A stretch of 8,771 nucleotides of DNA from Pelotomaculum sp. UBA5255. Its GTDB lineage: Bacteria > Bacillota > Desulfotomaculia > Desulfotomaculales > Pelotomaculaceae. The stretch lies in contig DHTR01000008.1 of the NCBI GenBank assembly GCA_002408725.1, positions 644 through 9,414 of the forward strand, read 5' to 3'. The translations under genes and the position numbers were made by a program. Positions 5,656 through 8,771 of the stretch are shown here, piece after piece (positions within the stretch are counted from its first letter, which is position 1; the number at the start of each line of letters is the position of its first letter). The notes below the pieces were generated by a model. That model searched no databases. It saw nothing but the letters and a program-made list of their open reading frames with translations, and had not been told where the DNA came from.

Positions 5656-6647
5656 TGGTACAGGTTTACTATGATCAAGACGCAGATTTTGGTTACTTAA
5701 AAGGGAAAAAGATTGCCATCATCGGGTACGGTAGCCAGGGGCACGCCCAGGCGCAAAACTTAAAAGACAGCGGGCTGGACGTAGTTGTCGGCTTGCGCAG
5801 GGACCTGCCCGACTGGGAGAAGGCGGAAAAAGACGGGCTGACGGTAACAACGGTACCCGAGGCTGCTGCTGCCGGTGACATTATCCAGATGCTGGTCCCC
5901 GATGAACTGCAGGCAAGGATCTACAAGGAGGAAATTGAGCCCCACCTCAGCGAAGGCAACACTTTGATGTTTTCCCACGGGTTCAATATTCATTTTGGGC
6001 AGATTGTACCCCCGGCTTTTATCGACGTTATCATGGTTGCTCCGAAGGGCCCCGGCCACATGGTGCGCCGGATGTACCAGGAGGGCAAAGGTGTCCCCAG
6101 TCTGGTTGCCGTCTACCAGGATTCCAGCGGTAAAGCCAAGGAAGTGGGCCTTGCTTACGCCAAGGGCATCGGGGGAACCCGGGCGGGCGTATTTGAGACC
6201 ACCTTCAAGGAAGAAACCGAGACTGACCTTTTTGGCGAGCAGGCCGTGCTGTGCGGGGGCGTCACCGAGTTAATCAAGGCGGGTTTCGACACCCTGGTAG
6301 AAGCGGGCTATGCCCCGGAAATGGCGTATTTCGAGTGTCTCCATGAAATGAAGCTGATCATCGACCTGGTTATAGAGGGCGGACTGGGCTATATGCGCTA
6401 CTCAATCAGTAATACAGCCGAGTATGGTGATTACATGACCGGCAAGCGGATTATCACCGAAGAAACCCGCAAGGAAATGAAAAAGATCCTGACCGAGATC
6501 CAAAACGGTGAATTTGCTAAGAAGTGGATCCTGGAAAACCAGGCCAACCGCCCGGTTTATAACGCTATAGCCAAACAAGAAAAAGAACTGCAGATTGAAA
6601 AAGTAGGCGCCAAACTGCGTCAGATGATGCCTTGGCTCAAAAAGTAA
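5655..6647 (+). CDS. ilvC: Ketol-acid reductoisomerase, class I, with acidic cofactor loop
   Basis: This Mg-dependent enzyme isomerises and reduces acetolactate or acetohydroxybutyrate to the dihydroxy acids. At 330 aa it is the short class I form. The Rossmann motif GYGSQGHAQAQN (24-35) is followed by the specificity loop LRRDLPD (L47-D53). Next come H108, the AP-K-GPGH stretch near 129-135, D191 and E195 in ETDLFGEQ, E227 and E231 in FECLHEMKLI, and S252. All the expected metal and substrate ligands are present. The loop is odd: NADPH-dependent relatives usually have Ser or other phosphate-binding residues near its end, whereas here the last position is Asp (D53), with another Asp at 50. 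This favours NADH use (inference). The start is ATG 5655, overlapping the ilvN stop, with AGGAGG (5639-5644) 10 nt upstream. It is followed by a structured 180-nt gap. Confidence 0.97.
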   Translation: MVQVYYDQDADFGYLKGKKIAIIGYGSQGHAQAQNLKDSGLDVVVGLRRDLPDWEKAEKDGLTVTTVPEAAAAGDIIQMLVPDELQARIYKEEIEPHLSEGNTLMFSHGFNIHFGQIVPPAFIDVIMVAPKGPGHMVRRMYQEGKGVPSLVAVYQDSSGKAKEVGLAYAKGIGGTRAGVFETTFKEETETDLFGEQAVLCGGVTELIKAGFDTLVEAGYAPEMAYFECLHEMKLIIDLVIEGGLGYMRYSISNTAEYGDYMTGKRIITEETRKEMKKILTEIQNGEFAKKWILENQANRPVYNAIAKQEKELQIEKVGAKLRQMMPWLKK

Positions 6648-6673
6648 GAATTGTGATGATGCCGGGGCAATAG

Positions 6674-6691
6674 CGGCCGCGCTTGCGGCCG
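6674..6691 (+). other. GC-rich hairpin after ilvC
   Basis: CGGCCGC (6674-6680) pairs perfectly with GCGGCCG (6685-6691) around GCTT, 26 nt after the ilvC stop. No T-run follows, so it is not a classical terminator. It may protect the ilvC 3' end from exonucleases or mark a processing point. Confidence 0.55.
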
Positions 6692-6694
6692 TGA

Positions 6695-6708
6695 ATTCAA
6701 ACTTGAAT
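6695..6708. repeat. Palindrome ATTCAA-AC-TTGAAT
   Basis: A perfect 6+6 inverted repeat with a 2-bp centre lies just after the GC-rich hairpin. A 2-nt loop makes an RNA hairpin poor, so a DNA operator-type site is possible, though nothing identifies a binding protein. It may be chance. Confidence 0.35.
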
Positions 6709-6734
6709 GATGAGCACCGTCAAAAAGCAAAAGA

Positions 6735-6756
6735 TTGGTTGGCAGGTAGCAGCCAA
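6735..6756 (+). other. Hairpin in the ilvC-ilvB2 gap
   Basis: TTGGTTG (6735-6741) pairs with CAGCCAA (6750-6756), with one G-U pair and an 8-nt loop. It adds to the run of structures in this gap and lies within an 18-19 codon open frame (ATG 6707/6710 to TAA 6764-6766) that has no ribosome site. Confidence 0.35.
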
Positions 6757-6781
6757 AAAGCAGTAAGCTGATATTTGAAGC

Positions 6782-6807
6782 GGCATCCGGCGAAGGAACC
6801 GGATGCC
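6782..6807 (+). other. Strong hairpin just upstream of the second ilvB
   Basis: GGCATCCGG (6782-6790) pairs perfectly over 9 bp with CCGGATGCC (6799-6807), with loop CGAAGGAA. It ends 6 nt before the GGGGG ribosome site of the next gene. There is no T-run. It is well placed to affect ribosome loading or mRNA cleavage between ilvC and ilvB2. Confidence 0.6.
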
Positions 6808-6827
6808 TGGATTGGGGGAATTGGGCT

Positions 6828-8489
6828 GTGGACATCACCGTTGCGGAAGCCTTGGTTCGCTGCCTGGAGCAAGAAAACGTGGAGATTGTTTTCGGTTATC
6901 CGGGTGGGACAATCCTTCCCGTTTATGATGCCTTAAACGATACGACCATCCGTCATATTCTAGTCCGCCACGAGCAGGGTGCCGCGCATGCTGCCGACGG
7001 TTACGCCAGGGTTACGGGAAAGGTGGGGGTCTGCCTTGCAACTTCGGGCCCCGGCGCCACCAACCTGGTGACAGGCATCGCCAATGCTTATATGGATTCG
7101 ATACCCATGGTAATCATTACTGGACAGGTGCCGACCAGCCAGGTGGGTACGGACGCCTTTCAGGAAGTAGATATTACCGGCATTACACTACCGATTACCA
7201 AACATAATTATCTCGTTAAAGATCCGGCAATGCTCCCGGCGATCATCAAGAAGGCGTTTTTGATCGCTTCCACAGGACGGCCCGGCCCGGTGCTGATCGA
7301 CCTTCCCAAGGACATTGCCCAGACCAGGATTAAGTTCAAGTATCCAAAGAAAGTTGAACTGGCCGGTTACAAGCCGACCTACAAAGGGCACCCCTCGATG
7401 GTCCAGCAGGCCGGCAGGATTATTATGGATTCGCAGAGGCCGGTCATTTACGCCGGCGGGGGGGTCCGGCTTTCCAACGCTGCTCCGGAGTTGCTGCAGC
7501 TGGCGGAAACGATTTCTGCACCGGTGACGCACACTTTGATGGGACTGGGCAGTTTTCCCGGTGACCATCCCCTCTTTCTGGGGATGCTGGGTCTGCATGG
7601 TACGCGTTACGCAAACCAGGCGGTCACCGAGTGCGACTGTCTGATTGCCGTCGGCGCCCGCTTTGACGACCGGGTGGTATCCAAGGTCAGCGGGTTTGCG
7701 CCCTCGGCAAAGATTGTTCATATCGATATAGATCCCGCTGAAATCGGCAAGAACGTGCGCAGCAACCTGCCCATCGTGGGGGATGTGAAAAATGTTCTGG
7801 GGGCCATTCTGCCACTCCTGAAAAAGAAAGATAATGCCGCCTGGGTGGCGAGGGTGCAGCAGTTGAAAAAGGACTACCCCCTGCACTACCGGCGGGAAGG
7901 CATCATGAAGCCCCAGTTCGTTATTGAGAAGCTGAACGAGTTTAAGGATGACAACGCTATTGTTGTCACAGACGTGGGGCAGCACCAGATGTGGACGGCC
8001 CTGTACATGCGGTTTAAGGAACCCCGCAGTTTTTTATCTTCCGGAGGGCTGGGGGCCATGGGATTCTGCCTGCCGGCGGCAATCGGCGCCAAGCTGGGCG
8101 CGCCGGAACGAAATGTAATCGTGGTCGTCGGAGACGGCGGTCTTCAGATGACCATGCAGGAGTTGGGAACCGCGGCCGAGCAAAAGCTTCCGCTTAAAAT
8201 ATTTGTTCTGAACAACCAGCGCCTGGGTATGGTCCGCCAGTTGCAAGAATACTACTGCGACAAACGGTACATCGGCGTGGATTTACAGTTCGACCTGGAC
8301 TTTGCCGCCCTGGGCCGGCTCTACGGGATGGAAGGGTACACCGTTGAAACAGAGGAGCAGTTGCTGGAAATTTTGCCCCGGGTACTCAACTCCAAAGAAC
8401 CGGTGATAGTAAACTGCATCATTGACCGGGAAGAAAATGTTCTTCCCATGGTCTTAAACGGGTCACCTATCAATGAAGCAATCGATTAA
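6828..8489 (+). CDS. ilvB: Acetohydroxyacid synthase large subunit, second copy (Trp to Leu at the specificity site)
   Basis: This is a 553-aa paralogue of the copy at 3359, with the same three-domain layout: FGYPGG, catalytic E49 in RHEQGAAHAADGYAR, FQEVDITGITLPITKH, the FAD-domain motif GARFDDRVVSK (277-287), GDGG (435-438) and N462-N463 for Mg-ThDP. FAD-domain motifs argue for a biosynthetic rather than catabolic (AlsS) enzyme. It differs at key places. GMVRQLQE has L472 where AHAS normally has Trp, MGFCLPAAIG has Cys for Gly, and the C-terminal MVPPG becomes MVLNG. It starts at GTG 6828 with GGGGG (6814-6818) 9 nt upstream, and the N-terminus has normal length. No small-subunit gene accompanies it, so it may share IlvN or work alone. 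Its place beside leuA fits an acetolactate (valine/leucine) role. That is an inference. Confidence 0.95.
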   Translation: MDITVAEALVRCLEQENVEIVFGYPGGTILPVYDALNDTTIRHILVRHEQGAAHAADGYARVTGKVGVCLATSGPGATNLVTGIANAYMDSIPMVIITGQVPTSQVGTDAFQEVDITGITLPITKHNYLVKDPAMLPAIIKKAFLIASTGRPGPVLIDLPKDIAQTRIKFKYPKKVELAGYKPTYKGHPSMVQQAGRIIMDSQRPVIYAGGGVRLSNAAPELLQLAETISAPVTHTLMGLGSFPGDHPLFLGMLGLHGTRYANQAVTECDCLIAVGARFDDRVVSKVSGFAPSAKIVHIDIDPAEIGKNVRSNLPIVGDVKNVLGAILPLLKKKDNAAWVARVQQLKKDYPLHYRREGIMKPQFVIEKLNEFKDDNAIVVTDVGQHQMWTALYMRFKEPRSFLSSGGLGAMGFCLPAAIGAKLGAPERNVIVVVGDGGLQMTMQELGTAAEQKLPLKIFVLNNQRLGMVRQLQEYYCDKRYIGVDLQFDLDFAALGRLYGMEGYTVETEEQLLEILPRVLNSKEPVIVNCIIDREENVLPMVLNGSPINEAID

Positions 8490-8530
8490 CAAAGGTTTTT
8501 TATGTGCCGGTGGATCTGAAATCAGCGGCG

Positions 8531-8548
8531 ATGGTTCTCTCTAACCAT
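8531..8548 (+). other. Small inverted repeat before leuA
   Basis: ATGGTT (8531-8536) pairs with AACCAT (8543-8548) around CTCTCT. It lies in the 83-nt gap between ilvB2 and leuA, 7 nt before the GGAGG of leuA. There is no T-run. It may be a minor mRNA fold or chance. Confidence 0.3.
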
Positions 8549-8572
8549 TAAGATTGGAGGCATTATGAGCCT

Positions 8573-8771
8573 ATGAGCCAGCGAGTCTACATTTTTGATA
8601 CCACCCTGAGAGACGGGGAGCAGTCACCGGGCGTGAGCCTGAACATCAATGAAAAAGTCCAGATTGCAAAGCAACTGACCCGGCTCGGCGTGGACGTTAT
8701 TGAGGCCGGCTTCCCGATCTCCTCCCCCGGTGACTTTGAGGGAGTCCGTGCCGTTGCCCGGGAAGTCAAGG
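8573..8771 (+). CDS. leuA: 2-Isopropylmalate synthase, N-terminal part (runs off window)
   Basis: The enzyme condenses 2-ketoisovalerate with acetyl-CoA, the first committed step of leucine synthesis. Only about 66 residues are present of a protein usually near 500. The start MSQRVYIFDTTLRDGEQSPGV carries the HMGL/DRE-TIM family motif DTTLRDGEQ, with the metal-binding Asp and catalytic Arg. It continues NEKVQIAKQLTRLGVDVIEAGFPISSPGDFE, typical of LeuA. Homocitrate or citramalate synthases share the motif but fit the ilv context less well. ATG 8573 is the only in-frame start that reads on. GGAGG (8556-8560) is 12 nt away, longer than usual. A second ATG (8565) sits closer to that site but opens only a three-codon frame (Met-Ser-Leu-stop) whose TGA overlaps the leuA ATG. 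The gene would be co-transcribed with ilvB2. Confidence 0.95.
   Translation, partial: MSQRVYIFDTTLRDGEQSPGVSLNINEKVQIAKQLTRLGVDVIEAGFPISSPGDFEGVRAVAREVK

Noticed and set aside
6673..6698. NotI-like (GCGGCCGC) and EcoRI-like (GAATTC) sites side by side, like vector polylinker
   Set aside because: Both lie within native-looking symmetric elements, and coding on both sides continues the same operon, so a cloning artefact is not needed.
6707..6766. 18-19 codon small protein gene between ilvC and ilvB2
   Set aside because: No ribosome binding site precedes either ATG, and it overlaps RNA hairpins; not enough to call a gene.
7188..7985. 265-aa minus-strand open frame
   Set aside because: It lies wholly inside the second ilvB, which has clear family motifs throughout. 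No family features were seen in it, so it is an antisense shadow of GC-rich coding DNA.

Overview
The window reads as chromosomal DNA from an anaerobic, spore-forming Firmicute, most like the Peptococcaceae (Pelotomaculum/Desulfotomaculum group). This rests on family knowledge and not on a search. The supporting signs are a T-box leader, strong AGGAGG-type ribosome binding sites, GTG and TTG starts, a sigma-K-like promoter before a probable coat-protein pair, moderately high GC, and an ilv-leu cluster next to argH.

Layout. 1-552 is the 3' end of argH, followed by one weak and one better (bidirectional) terminator. 695-1585 on the minus strand holds two small genes, a ferritin-like protein and a Pro/Gly/Cys-rich protein with three 48-bp repeats. 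They share a tight operon behind a close match to a sigma-K promoter, so they are probably late mother-cell (spore coat) genes. 1683-1892 is an orphan C-terminal piece of an Rpn/PD-(D/E)XK transposase-like nuclease. 1948-2284 is a promoter plus a complete T-box riboswitch with an apparent AUC (isoleucine) specifier. It leads into ilvE (2348-3226), which ends at its own terminator. A second block on the plus strand follows: ilvB (first copy), ilvN, ilvC, a structured 180-nt gap, a second ilvB-type gene, and the start of leuA, which runs off the window.

Together the plus-strand genes supply most of branched-chain amino acid synthesis: acetohydroxyacid synthase (IlvB+IlvN), ketol-acid reductoisomerase (IlvC), the final transaminase (IlvE) and the first leucine-specific step (LeuA). 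Dihydroxyacid dehydratase (ilvD) is not in the window. The most notable points are in the enzymes. IlvC carries an acidic cofactor-specificity loop that suggests NADH use. The two IlvB paralogues differ by Trp versus Leu at the residue known to set 2-ketobutyrate preference, so the second copy may be biased to acetolactate (valine/leucine) while the first also serves isoleucine. I saw no CRISPR array, intact insertion sequence, tRNA or rRNA, and no wholly unknown multi-gene system.
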